Below are positions 1-5,846 of a stretch of 8,018 bases of DNA, piece after piece. The stretch lies in the NCBI GenBank assembly GCA_021802375.1, contig JAKAAL010000157.1:1-8018 (forward strand), written 5' to 3'. The translations under genes and the position numbers were made by a program. The DNA comes from Bacillota bacterium (GTDB lineage: Bacteria > Bacillota_E > Sulfobacillia > Sulfobacillales > Sulfobacillaceae). The notes under the pieces were generated by a model. That model saw only the letters and a list, made by a program, of their open reading frames with translations, had not been told where the DNA came from and did no database searches. Numbering within the stretch: the first letter of the stretch is position 1; each line of letters starts with the position of its first letter.

Positions 1-1009
1 AAGGCACCTGGTGAGGGGGGCGCGCAAGGCGAGTCTTGAGATCCGAACGTTCGAGGGTTTGTAATAGGAGGCTCAGCCAGTCAGTGGTTAGGGCGTCTCG
101 GTGAAGAACCCATTCATAGGGTTCTTCGGTCAGGGCGCGAAAGGTTAGGCCCAAAGATACTGCCAAGCTTCCGAGACCAAGGCCACCGATGCCCTCATGG
201 GTGAGAACATACCGGGTCAGGTCCTGGTAGCGGTCGAACGTTGGCCCTAGAATCGGATACTTCAATGCGTCTTTGGTCCGCTCAAATACAGCGCGTGCTT
301 CGCTCCCAACTTCCCGCACCGCCCAACTCTTGGGCTCCGGTTGACCCGGATGCCAGAATATCCCTTCCTCCCATTGGAGATACCCCAAACGTGCTAGAGG
401 TGGTCCCTGGTCAGAGTCCCAGACATTGTAGGCCTTTTGAGCGGGGTTATACCAGTGTGAGCCCGCAAGGTGCAAAAATCCTCGACGAAGCCTATCGACT
501 GCAGCGGTGCTGGAAGTCGGGATGATCTCTATGGCATGTGTGGCGTGTTGATGTTCGAACGAGGATTTTAGCCACGAGAGGTACGGGTCGCAGCCTCCGA
601 TCAGGATGACGCGCGACGGATGCCGAGCTCCGGGGGTCGGCATCAATTGCCTGGCCTCGGCATCCCACCAGGCATCGATGTGACCCGCGTCGCCAGTAAG
701 ATAGTACGGCACCACCACGACTTGATCCGCGATTGTAGCCCATACGACCGGTAACGAGCCGATGGGTACAACGTCATTAAACCAGCGCCAGTTTTGAGGG
801 TGCGGGGGCCTCCCGACTAGGGTATCTAAGGGGACCTGGAGAGCATCAGCCAGCGCTATGGCGAGATCTAAATGGATGCGGGTATGTCCATGTTCAATAG
901 CGATAAGGGTTTGTCGCGACACCCCTACCATACTGGCGAGGTCAGACTGCGTCCAACCGAGGGCCCGGCGACGTTGCGCTACGGTAAGCCGGACTTCTGT
1001 GTTTTTCAT
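1..1009 (-). CDS. XRE-family regulator with binding-protein-like ligand domain (partial, 3' end cut off)
   Basis: This is an open frame of 336 codons on the minus strand. It starts at ATG 1009 and has no stop before the window edge. I translated it by hand line by line. Residues about 8-62 form an XRE/Cro helix-turn-helix, with the core WTQSDLASMVGVSRQTLIAI at 19-38. Residues about 110-336 resemble the PBP_like domain (PF12727) related to molybdate-binding proteins: VILIGG, then a segment like 'G-L-AGSHWYNP', a diverged VREVGSEAR where the family has an NRQxGSGTR-like motif, then GIGGLGLGSLAVSLGLTF. Probably only a few C-terminal residues are missing. The start overlaps the ATPase stop as ATGA (1006-1009), so translation is likely coupled. 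GGAGGAAACCCC just upstream supplies a ribosome binding site. The likely role is a cytoplasmic sensor that binds the imported oxyanion and regulates this operon. The role and ligand are inferred from domain type and position. Confidence 0.88.
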   Translation of the reverse strand, partial: MKNTEVRLTVAQRRRALGWTQSDLASMVGVSRQTLIAIEHGHTRIHLDLAIALADALQVPLDTLVGRPPHPQNWRWFNDVVPIGSLPVVWATIADQVVVVPYYLTGDAGHIDAWWDAEARQLMPTPGARHPSRVILIGGCDPYLSWLKSSFEHQHATHAIEIIPTSSTAAVDRLRRGFLHLAGSHWYNPAQKAYNVWDSDQGPPLARLGYLQWEEGIFWHPGQPEPKSWAVREVGSEARAVFERTKDALKYPILGPTFDRYQDLTRYVLTHEGIGGLGLGSLAVSLGLTFRALTEEPYEWVLHRDALTTDWLSLLLQTLERSDLKTRLARPPHQVP

Positions 1010-1905
1010 GGGGTTTCCTCCTCTTGGGTGGGGGGCAGACGATAAGGAACCCATGGGGGATCGACCAGCCGGATATGGTTCGGTAACGAGGTGCCGATCA
1101 GTGCTGGGAGTCCTGGCCATCGCAGGCGTATATGGGGTTCCTCACAATGAAACACCCATTGCCGGACCGATGCTCCCACCCGGGCGGCCTGAAACGTCCC
1201 CTGGAGCGTGATTCCGGGCCCATGGTGGCTTTCCAGAGTCAGGCTCATGGGGTGTACCAGCCAATATCCACCCTGGGGGCAGGGGATACTGGCTACATAG
1301 CCGAAGAGTCTTGCGAATCCCGGAGTCGGAGGATTCCGATACACAGTAGCCGTCGGGTGGGGGCCTGACCTGAACCCCGGTTCCCGTAACGAGAGCGTGT
1401 CCGAAACGAGCCATAAGTCGTCCCAGTGGTGGCTTGAGAGGATGATTAAACGGTCGGGATGTACCGTGGTTATATACGTCCGTAAGGTCTCTAGGATGGT
1501 GAACCGGCGGCTGTCCTCGATTTGGGATAACGGTTCGTCAAGCACCAGGATCGGTCGCTCGGTCACCAACACGCGGAGCAGAGCAGCCCGTTGATATTGT
1601 CCTCCAGAGAGCTCACCAGGATAGCGATCCAATAGGGTCTCGGACAAGTCCAGAATTGGCGCCCAACGCAAAAGCGACTCAGGGTCTCCAAACCAGAGGA
1701 CTTGCTGTCGGATGGTGTCGTGGGGAATCAGATGGGGATTTTGAGATAAGAACGCGACCTCTTTAGGATACTGCGCCGGGACTTGATCTAAGCCGATGAT
1801 GTGGCGGAGCCACGTTGTCTTGCCGGCACCCGATGGGCCAAACACACCGTGAATCATTCCAGGCGAAAATTCACTCCACCGCGATAGCCTAATGGGATCG
1901 GTCAT
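1006..1905 (-). CDS. ABC importer ATPase, molybdate/tungstate type (ModC/WtpC-like)
   Basis: This 299-residue nucleotide-binding subunit should power import through the permease encoded just upstream. Visible motifs are Walker A GPSGAGKTT (23-31), Q-loop glutamine Q55 in AFLSQ, signature LSGGQ (99-103), Walker B ILVLDEP (119-125) and switch histidine H159 in SSHH. The D-loop reads SQIE where SALD is usual, so the aspartate is replaced by glutamate. Residues from about 175 onward form a C-terminal extension, perhaps TOBE-like (GITLQGTFQAARVG), as in ModC and other CUT-type ATPases. The N-terminus is short: only 22 residues precede Walker A, and no clear A-loop aromatic is seen. An in-frame TGA (1921-1923) lies six codons upstream and GGAGG sits 7 nt before the ATG, so the start is well fixed. 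The gene overlaps the permease end by 17 bp and the regulator start by 4 bp. Substrate is inferred from the operon's binding protein. Confidence 0.92.
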   Translation of the reverse strand: MTDPIRLSRWSEFSPGMIHGVFGPSGAGKTTWLRHIIGLDQVPAQYPKEVAFLSQNPHLIPHDTIRQQVLWFGDPESLLRWAPILDLSETLLDRYPGELSGGQYQRAALLRVLVTERPILVLDEPLSQIEDSRRFTILETLRTYITTVHPDRLIILSSHHWDDLWLVSDTLSLREPGFRSGPHPTATVYRNPPTPGFARLFGYVASIPCPQGGYWLVHPMSLTLESHHGPGITLQGTFQAARVGASVRQWVFHCEEPHIRLRWPGLPALIGTSLPNHIRLVDPPWVPYRLPPTQEEETP

Positions 1906-2659
1906 GGCGCCGCCTCCAATTCAGCCAGATGGGGACTGGAAGACCGACCACGAGCAGGATCGTGGACAAGGCGAGTGCGGATGGAAGACCGTAAGATTCC
2001 AGCGCGATCCAAATGGCAACGGGAAGCCCCGTTGGATGATAGGCTACGACGATGGGAGCCCCAAAAGCACCGGTAATGCGTGCCCAGGCCATGGCGGCGG
2101 CGACGATTACTCCACTTCGGGCCATGGGCCAGGTCACATGTCGGAAAACATCAATGAGGGATTTACCTAATACCCGTGCCTCTTCTTCGTAGGCGATTGG
2201 CATCGACCGGAAGGCGGCCCAAGCCGTCAGTAGAAAATAGGGGAATCCTTCGTATACTTCCGCTACGATCAAGCTGAAGAGCGATTGCGTTGGGGTAATC
2301 CCGAGATGACCCAAAAAACTCCCTACCGGTGTTGTGGGACCTAGCAGGAAGGCCAATACGAGTCCCAATACCAACGGCGGTAATAGTAAGGGAATGGCTA
2401 GGAGCGCTCCGATCCAGCCTTGCGAGGAGTCGGACAGCAGTCTGGCTAAAATCCATGCCGCTGGGGTCCCCAGTGCTACGATGAGGCCGAGAGACACGGC
2501 ACCAGAAACGAGCGTGGTGACCAGCGCGCCTCGATTGCTGGCTTGATGCCATAAGACACTCAGGGTACCGAACCGGGTCTCGGCGACCAAGATTAGCGTC
2601 GGCAACAGTAAGAGCAGGATAAGAGCCAGGGCAAACCCTCGCGCGAATTGGCGACTCAT
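1889..2659 (-). CDS. ABC importer permease, molybdate/tungstate type (ModB/WtpB-like)
   Basis: This integral membrane permease has 256 residues from ATG 2659, about six hydrophobic segments and the binding-protein-dependent transport fold. Family marks are GTPAAWILAR (64-73), the PLLLPPLVLGL stretch in the following helix (90-100), and the EAA coupling loop EEEARVLG...W-P (about 158-178) that contacts the ATPase. A segment AWARITGAFGAP (191-202) matches the usual AWARxxGEFGA of ModB/CysT-type permeases, except that the glutamate is alanine. The start at 2659 is preferred over an in-frame ATG at 2743 because it overlaps the binding-protein stop by one base (TGATG) and begins just before the first helix. 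The longer form would add 28 polar residues encoded inside the upstream gene. No strong ribosome binding site precedes 2659 (only GGGG), which fits translational coupling. The 3' end overlaps the ATPase start by 17 bp. Confidence 0.92.
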   Translation of the reverse strand: MSRQFARGFALALILLLLLPTLILVAETRFGTLSVLWHQASNRGALVTTLVSGAVSLGLIVALGTPAAWILARLLSDSSQGWIGALLAIPLLLPPLVLGLVLAFLLGPTTPVGSFLGHLGITPTQSLFSLIVAEVYEGFPYFLLTAWAAFRSMPIAYEEEARVLGKSLIDVFRHVTWPMARSGVIVAAAMAWARITGAFGAPIVVAYHPTGLPVAIWIALESYGLPSALALSTILLVVGLPVPIWLNWRRRHDRSH

Positions 2660-3627
2660 CAACGTACGGTTACCCCGCGAGGCAGGGCGCGCGGATTCCC
2701 GACAACGTATGGCGTAAAGGTATGATACCCCATCTGTCTCCAAATTTTTTGGCCGGTGGCTCCCGTTATGAAATTCAGAAAACGTAGTGCCGCCCGACCC
2801 GGGGGATTATGGGTTAAGGTGACGTCAATTAATAGCGGGGCTCCGGTGACCTTTGAACCGTTGAGGCGGAGGCTTGTCGTAGCGTATGTACGCGCATCAC
2901 GGAGGGAACCGAAATTTAATGATGCGGGGAGCGCAATATATGGGAGGTGACGTTGTAACGCTTCAGACAAAAATGCGCTGGATGCGTCGAGCCCACCCGA
3001 CTGCAAATTTGTGAGGATGCCCTCTTCGGAGTAAATTTCTTTAGATTGGGCCGGAGACCCACCCAGTATGCGGGACACATCGTGGGCCGGCAAATGATAT
3101 CTTTTTACAGCTAATTGGATCATTTCAGCAAACGCTTGGCCTTGGGGATCGGTCACCGGGTTCGTGCGACCCAGCTTAAACTTGGGGTTGAGCATCAAGG
3201 AAAATAGATCAACTAACGGGGCTTGGTGGATACGGATCGCATTAAGAGTTTTGGCAAAAGGTGAGGTCTGACTATACGCAACGACTAATGGGCTACTTGC
3301 CACGGCTACGGCCCATGTTTTGGAAGCCGCGGGTTGGATGACCGCAATGGGCGCGAGACCGATACTTTCAAAGACGTCGGCGTTGATGGTGTGGGAAGCC
3401 AGTTCATGAGCCAATCCAAACGCTCCCCCACCCCGTCCGGAGTAGCGGACTCCGGTCGATTTATAGAACGCGGGCCCGAGACTCTGTTGGTTCACCAACT
3501 GCAAAGATCCAGCATAGGCGACGGTTACGAGGGCAGGTTTCGACGAGTTGGACGTGCCGCACCCACTAGCGATGACCAGTAAAGTGCTCGCGGCGAGAAC
3601 AGACACGACCCGGTTCCCACGATTCAT
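2659..3627 (-). CDS. Lipoprotein oxyanion-binding protein, tungstate/molybdate type (WtpA/ModA-like)
   Basis: This 322-residue extracellular solute-binding protein should capture the substrate for the ABC importer encoded downstream. The N-terminus has a positive start, a hydrophobic stretch and a lipobox ASGC with Cys23 as the likely lipidated residue, so it should be anchored to the outer face of the membrane. After a short polar linker, VAYAGSL (36-42) matches the AGSL phosphate-loop-like motif typical of WtpA. Further WtpA-like landmarks follow in order: ADVFES (83-88), SPLVVAYS (112-119), GRTNPVTDPQG (153-163), EEGILTNLQSGGLD (201-214), and a C-terminal G-P-L-I-D-V segment near 262-269. 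The aspartate and glutamate in the third and fourth of these lie where WtpA proteins carry acidic ligands for the oxyanion; that assignment is from memory. Start ATG 3627 has GGAGG 7 nt upstream. It is the first gene of the operon. Tungstate versus molybdate (or sulfate) cannot be settled from sequence alone. Confidence 0.9.
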   Translation of the reverse strand: MNRGNRVVSVLAASTLLVIASGCGTSNSSKPALVTVAYAGSLQLVNQQSLGPAFYKSTGVRYSGRGGGAFGLAHELASHTINADVFESIGLAPIAVIQPAASKTWAVAVASSPLVVAYSQTSPFAKTLNAIRIHQAPLVDLFSLMLNPKFKLGRTNPVTDPQGQAFAEMIQLAVKRYHLPAHDVSRILGGSPAQSKEIYSEEGILTNLQSGGLDASSAFLSEALQRHLPYIALPASLNFGSLRDARTYATTSLRLNGSKVTGAPLLIDVTLTHNPPGRAALRFLNFITGATGQKIWRQMGYHTFTPYVVGNPRALPRGVTVR

Positions 3628-3650
3628 GGACTGTCCTCCAGTAAAGTGTA

Positions 3651-3671
3651 GATTACAATAAGTAAATCATA
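3651..3671 (-). promoter_or_regulatory. Candidate promoter -10 and overlapping operator of the importer operon
   Basis: On the minus strand, TATGAT (3671-3666) is a five-of-six match to the sigma-A -10. It overlaps GATTTACTTATTGTAATC (3668-3651), an imperfect inverted repeat: GATTTAC against GATTAC, one base bulged. No good -35 is seen; a T-rich hexamer about 17 nt upstream falls in the terminator's T run. A repeat across the -10 and likely transcription start is a typical repressor position, and the operon's own regulator is the obvious candidate. The match is weak. Confidence 0.3.
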
Positions 3672-3690
3672 CTGAACTTCCAGGGGCAAT

Positions 3691-3720
3691 AAAAAATGGA
3701 CGGCATTGCCGTCCATTTTT
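3691..3720 (-). terminator. Intrinsic terminator after the SASP genes, bidirectional in form
   Basis: Two perfect 14-base arms, AAAAATGGACGGCA (3692-3705) and TGCCGTCCATTTTT (3707-3720), flank one central base. The GC-rich stem GGACGGC/GCCGTCC with T runs on both strands can end transcription either way. It lies about 41 nt past the stop of the SASP gene at 3762. It separates the spore block from the importer operon, whose start codon is 63 nt further on. Confidence 0.85.
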
Positions 3721-3761
3721 ACGTTCGGTGCGACTCTCATGTAGGAGACCTGAGAAGAAGT

Positions 3762-3983
3762 TTACCGACCACGACCGGCCAGGTTTTGTTCGGCCATCTC
3801 GATCATCTTGCGTACCATGTGACCTCCCACAGCTCCGCACTGACGGGCAGGGACATCACCCCAGTAGCCATCATCCACGCCTTGCAGACCTAACTCGTGG
3901 GCAATTTCGTACTTGAATTGATCGAGGGCTTTTTGAGCACCTTGCACCAATGCGCGGTTGCCCGTGTTGCTTCCTCGTGCCAT
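3762..3983 (-). CDS. Alpha/beta-type small acid-soluble spore protein (paralogue 1)
   Basis: This 73-residue protein belongs to the alpha/beta SASP family, which coats DNA in the dormant spore, protects it from UV and chemical damage, and is degraded to amino acids at germination. ALDQFKYEIAHELG (19-32) carries the expected germination-protease (GPR) cleavage site after the glutamate of KYE. ARQCGAVGG, MVRKMIEMAE and the final basic residues match the conserved second DNA-binding helix region. A tryptophan-containing GYWGD lies between the two helices, in the clostridial style rather than the Bacillus style. Cys-Gly stands where Bacillus SASPs have Asn-Gly. AGGAGGTGA (3997-3989) precedes the ATG with good spacing. 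It follows a paralogue at 4058-4291, about two-thirds identical over the core, and ends before a strong terminator. Expression late in the forespore is expected. Confidence 0.93.
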   Translation of the reverse strand: MARGSNTGNRALVQGAQKALDQFKYEIAHELGLQGVDDGYWGDVPARQCGAVGGHMVRKMIEMAEQNLAGRGR

Positions 3984-3997
3984 CTATCTCACCTCCT

Positions 3998-4013
3998 CGT
4001 TACTGAAGTAACG
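3998..4013. repeat. Perfect inverted repeat between the -10 box and ribosome binding site of SASP 1
   Basis: CGTTACTGAAGTAACG is a 7-bp perfect inverted repeat around GA. It begins one base after the candidate sigma-G -10 and ends exactly where the ribosome binding site AGGAGGTGA starts, so it fills the whole leader start region. It could be a protein-binding operator. As RNA it might form a small hairpin, but the expected start site falls inside it. The SASP 2 leader has no equally good copy. Confidence 0.45.
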
Positions 4014-4014
4014 T

Positions 4015-4021
4015 TAGTATG
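4015..4021 (-). promoter_or_regulatory. Candidate sigma-G -10 element of SASP 1
   Basis: CATACTA on the minus strand is an exact match to the sigma-G -10 form CATNNTA, 31 nt before the ATG. The -35 at 17-nt spacing (GGTTA) is a poor match to GMATR. A similar -10 lies the same 31 nt before the paralogue's start, which supports both. Confidence 0.5.
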
Positions 4022-4057
4022 ACCATGGCCACTAGATTTAACCTAGAAAGGTTTGGA

Positions 4058-4291
4058 TCATTGTTTGCGTCCTGATCCCGATCGGTTAACGAGGGTGTTT
4101 TCCGCCATTTCAATCATCTGCCTAACCATGTTGCCACCGACTGCTCCACATTGGCGTGCAGAAATATCGCCCCAATAGTGGTCGGTCGGGATGTTGACGC
4201 CAATATCCCGGGCCACTTCATACTTAAATTGATCCAGAGCTTGGCGCGTATCTCCCGACGCGTCGTGAGTATGCGTATTTCGTAAGGACAT
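4058..4291 (-). CDS. Alpha/beta-type small acid-soluble spore protein (paralogue 2)
   Basis: This is a 77-residue SASP of the same family as the gene at 3762-3983. The core QALDQFKYEVARDIG has the GPR cleavage site after KYE. It is followed by HYWGDISARQCGAVGG and MVRQMIEMAE, the DNA-binding half. About 34 of 51 core residues match paralogue 1; the N-terminus (about 17 residues rich in T, H and S) and the basic tail SGSGRKQ differ. The start ATG 4291 is chosen over an in-frame ATG at 4339 because GGAGGTGA (4304-4297) lies 8 nt before it, whereas the longer form would begin upstream of the candidate -10 box. No hairpin with a T run separates the two SASP genes, so read-through into paralogue 1 is possible. 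Expected role: DNA protection in the spore core. Confidence 0.92.
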   Translation of the reverse strand: MSLRNTHTHDASGDTRQALDQFKYEVARDIGVNIPTDHYWGDISARQCGAVGGNMVRQMIEMAENTLVNRSGSGRKQ

Positions 4292-4322
4292 CTGGTTCAC
4301 CTCCAATATGTTGGAATAGGGA

Positions 4323-4351
4323 TAGTATTCCGTGGACAATTTTCAATACTC
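4323..4351 (-). promoter_or_regulatory. Candidate sigma-G promoter of SASP 2
   Basis: On the minus strand GAGTA (4351-4347), 17 bases, then AATACTA (4329-4323) resemble the sigma-G form GMATR-N17/18-CATNNTA with one mismatch in each box. The -10 ends 31 nt from the start codon, the same distance as at paralogue 1. Found by eye only. Confidence 0.45.
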
Positions 4352-4380
4352 TGGAAACGATTGGATCGATAAGAAAAACC

Positions 4381-5703
4381 TCAGGATAGTTTGTCCCGCG
4401 AAGATCTCTTGCTAGGATTCGCAAACGCTCGAGATTTTCCTTGAGAGCCATTCCCGCCGCCACGCATTTTTTTGGGCAACATCTTCTGTTCGTTAATAAG
4501 AAACCAGGACAAGATTCCGGTGGCTAATGCGAGTCCGGAGGCACCCCAAAAGACGGTGTACTTGTGGGTCATTGCCATGGCAAAGAGTGGGGGACCGAGA
4601 GCTACACCAAAGAAACGGACACTTCCGTACAAACTGGTGACCACCCCGCGTTCTTTGGCACTGGTGGCGCTGGTTACTAACGTATTGATAGCAGGCAGCA
4701 CAGCCCCGGTCCCGATGCCTTGAAATGCTAAGATAGCCAGAGCTAGCCATGGGGTTTTCGTGGCGAAAAACGGTTCGACGGCCATCGCTAAGGCAATAAC
4801 AATGAGGCCCCCGACGACAATGGGTCGCGACCATTGAGCGAGCCTTTTTTGGAGGAGAGTCCCCGAGACAAATGACGTAATCGCTGATGCCAGGACGGGA
4901 ATCGCGATCAGAAGTCCTCGCGTAAACTCACCATAGCCAAAGGTCTTTTCGAGGATATCCGCTAAATAGCTAAGGACACCAAACAGGATAAAAAGAACCA
5001 CCGCACCGCCCAAAAAGGTGGCGACAATGGATCCGGCTTTTTCGGATAGGGTCTGGGTGAGCCCGGCCCAATATTGCTTGAGCCCACCTTGAGCATGGAG
5101 ATTTTTGGGGTCTTTGATAACAAACCATACGAGGGCCGCGATGGGGAATGATAAGAGCCCATATACGAAGAATGGGGCAAACCAGATCAGGAGCGCGATG
5201 GCGGACCCGGCAATGGGAGAAACCACTTTACCGAATCCATTGGAGGCCTCTAAGATGCCTAAGGCACCTGCTCGGGATTTGCCTTGGAACATGTCTCCGG
5301 CCACGGCCATCGCTAGTTGATAGGTACCACCGGCCCCAATCCCCTGCAGTAGACGAAATCCCATGATGAAGGGGAAAGGGTGGGGGAGGAACCATGACGA
5401 GGCCCCGGCTCCCAGCCCGCCAATCCCATAGACTAGCAACGCCGGTACCATGATGACCTTACGGCCGATCCGGTCCGATAAAGCGCCGGCAAAGGGGATG
5501 ATGATGCCCGCCGGAATCGAGAAGACGGTGATGATTAACCCGACTTGAAAGAGGGATAGGTGCATGACCTTCATCATCTTCGGCAAAACCGGAATGAGCA
5601 TGGAATTACCGAGTACCATGATAAAGGGCACCGTGCATAAGACGGCTAACTTAAGTCTCTGTCCGTCATGTGATGCATCAGAGGGTGCGCCCTGTTCAGC
5701 CAT
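4381..5703 (-). CDS. Major facilitator superfamily exporter, DHA1 (12-TM, drug-efflux-like)
   Basis: This is a 440-residue proton-coupled antiporter of the inner membrane with about twelve hydrophobic segments. Motif A GALSDRIGRKV (73-83) lies between helices 2 and 3. A motif-B-like GFRLLQGIGAGG with the conserved TM4 arginine lies at 115-126. A glycine-rich helix 5 (GILEASNGFGKVVSPIAG, 149-166) is in the position of the antiporter motif C. The fold and length fit the DHA1 drug/metabolite exporters such as Bmr/TetA-like proteins. An unusual basic tail of about 30 residues (many K, R, S, G) follows the last helix. The start ATG 5703 has GGAGG 8 nt upstream; an in-frame ATG at 5718 contains part of that site and lacks its own. 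The gene is divergent from comA, so sulfolactate or a related sulfonate is one possible substrate, but a drug or other solute is equally possible. Confidence 0.88.
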   Translation of the reverse strand: MAEQGAPSDASHDGQRLKLAVLCTVPFIMVLGNSMLIPVLPKMMKVMHLSLFQVGLIITVFSIPAGIIIPFAGALSDRIGRKVIMVPALLVYGIGGLGAGASSWFLPHPFPFIMGFRLLQGIGAGGTYQLAMAVAGDMFQGKSRAGALGILEASNGFGKVVSPIAGSAIALLIWFAPFFVYGLLSFPIAALVWFVIKDPKNLHAQGGLKQYWAGLTQTLSEKAGSIVATFLGGAVVLFILFGVLSYLADILEKTFGYGEFTRGLLIAIPVLASAITSFVSGTLLQKRLAQWSRPIVVGGLIVIALAMAVEPFFATKTPWLALAILAFQGIGTGAVLPAINTLVTSATSAKERGVVTSLYGSVRFFGVALGPPLFAMAMTHKYTVFWGASGLALATGILSWFLINEQKMLPKKMRGGGNGSQGKSRAFANPSKRSSRDKLS

Positions 5704-5711
5704 AAACCATG

Positions 5712-5716
5712 CCTCC
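5712..5716 (-). promoter_or_regulatory. Ribosome binding site that sets the MFS start
   Basis: GGAGG on the minus strand is followed by 8 nt and then ATG 5703. The in-frame ATG at 5718 overlaps this site and has only a weak TTGGA before it, so 5703 is the better start. Confidence 0.7.
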
Positions 5717-5752
5717 ATTCCAAAATTCGTGACACGGTATTAACCTGTCCGT

Positions 5753-5775
5753 TTTTGTGCACCCAATGCACAAAA
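5753..5775. promoter_or_regulatory. Perfect palindrome in the divergent MFS/comA gap, likely operator
   Basis: TTTTGTGCA (5753-5761) and TGCACAAAA (5767-5775) are perfect 9-bp inverted arms around CCCAA. The element lies 49 bp from the MFS start and 71 bp from the comA start, where one dimeric regulator could control both genes. It has no T run placed for termination, and it sits between two starts rather than two ends, so an operator is the better reading. No regulator gene lies next to it. No convincing -35/-10 pair was found in either direction. Confidence 0.55.
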
Positions 5776-5833
5776 TATTAGCCGTCACCTCCAACAACTG
5801 GGTTGAATATTGTGGCTAAGAAGTTGAGGATAT

Positions 5834-5838
5834 GGAGG
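5834..5838 (+). promoter_or_regulatory. Ribosome binding site that sets the comA start
   Basis: GGAGG is followed by 8 nt and then GTG 5847. The in-frame ATG at 5832 overlaps this site and has only GAGG two bases before it, too close to work well. Confidence 0.6.
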
Positions 5839-5846
5839 CGAAACCT

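Noticed and set aside
241..525. Plus-strand open frame of 94 codons
   Set aside because: It lies wholly inside the minus-strand regulator, which has clear helix-turn-helix and ligand-domain motifs. The frame has no recognisable domain and no good ribosome binding site.
858..1211. Plus-strand open frame of 117 codons
   Set aside because: It is antisense to the regulator start and the ATPase end. Its Arg/Cys-rich composition is typical of a shadow frame.
2163..2552. Minus-strand open frame of 129 codons
   Set aside because: It overlaps the permease in another frame, and the permease has the EAA loop and proper helices.
2659..2743. Upstream ATG 2743 as the permease start
   Set aside because: It would add 28 polar residues before the first helix and overlap the binding-protein gene by 85 bp. 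ATG 2659 gives the usual TGATG junction.
4022..4057. Terminator between the two SASP genes
   Set aside because: Only a 5-bp AACCT/AGGTT stem with no T tract is present.
4340..4380. Terminator after the MFS gene
   Set aside because: A GGTTTTTC run follows the stop, but no stable GC-rich stem precedes it.
5777..5819. TTAGCC ... GGCTAA inverted repeat in the MFS/comA gap
   Set aside because: Only 6-bp arms with a spacer of about 30 bases, which is expected by chance; the 5753-5775 repeat is far stronger.
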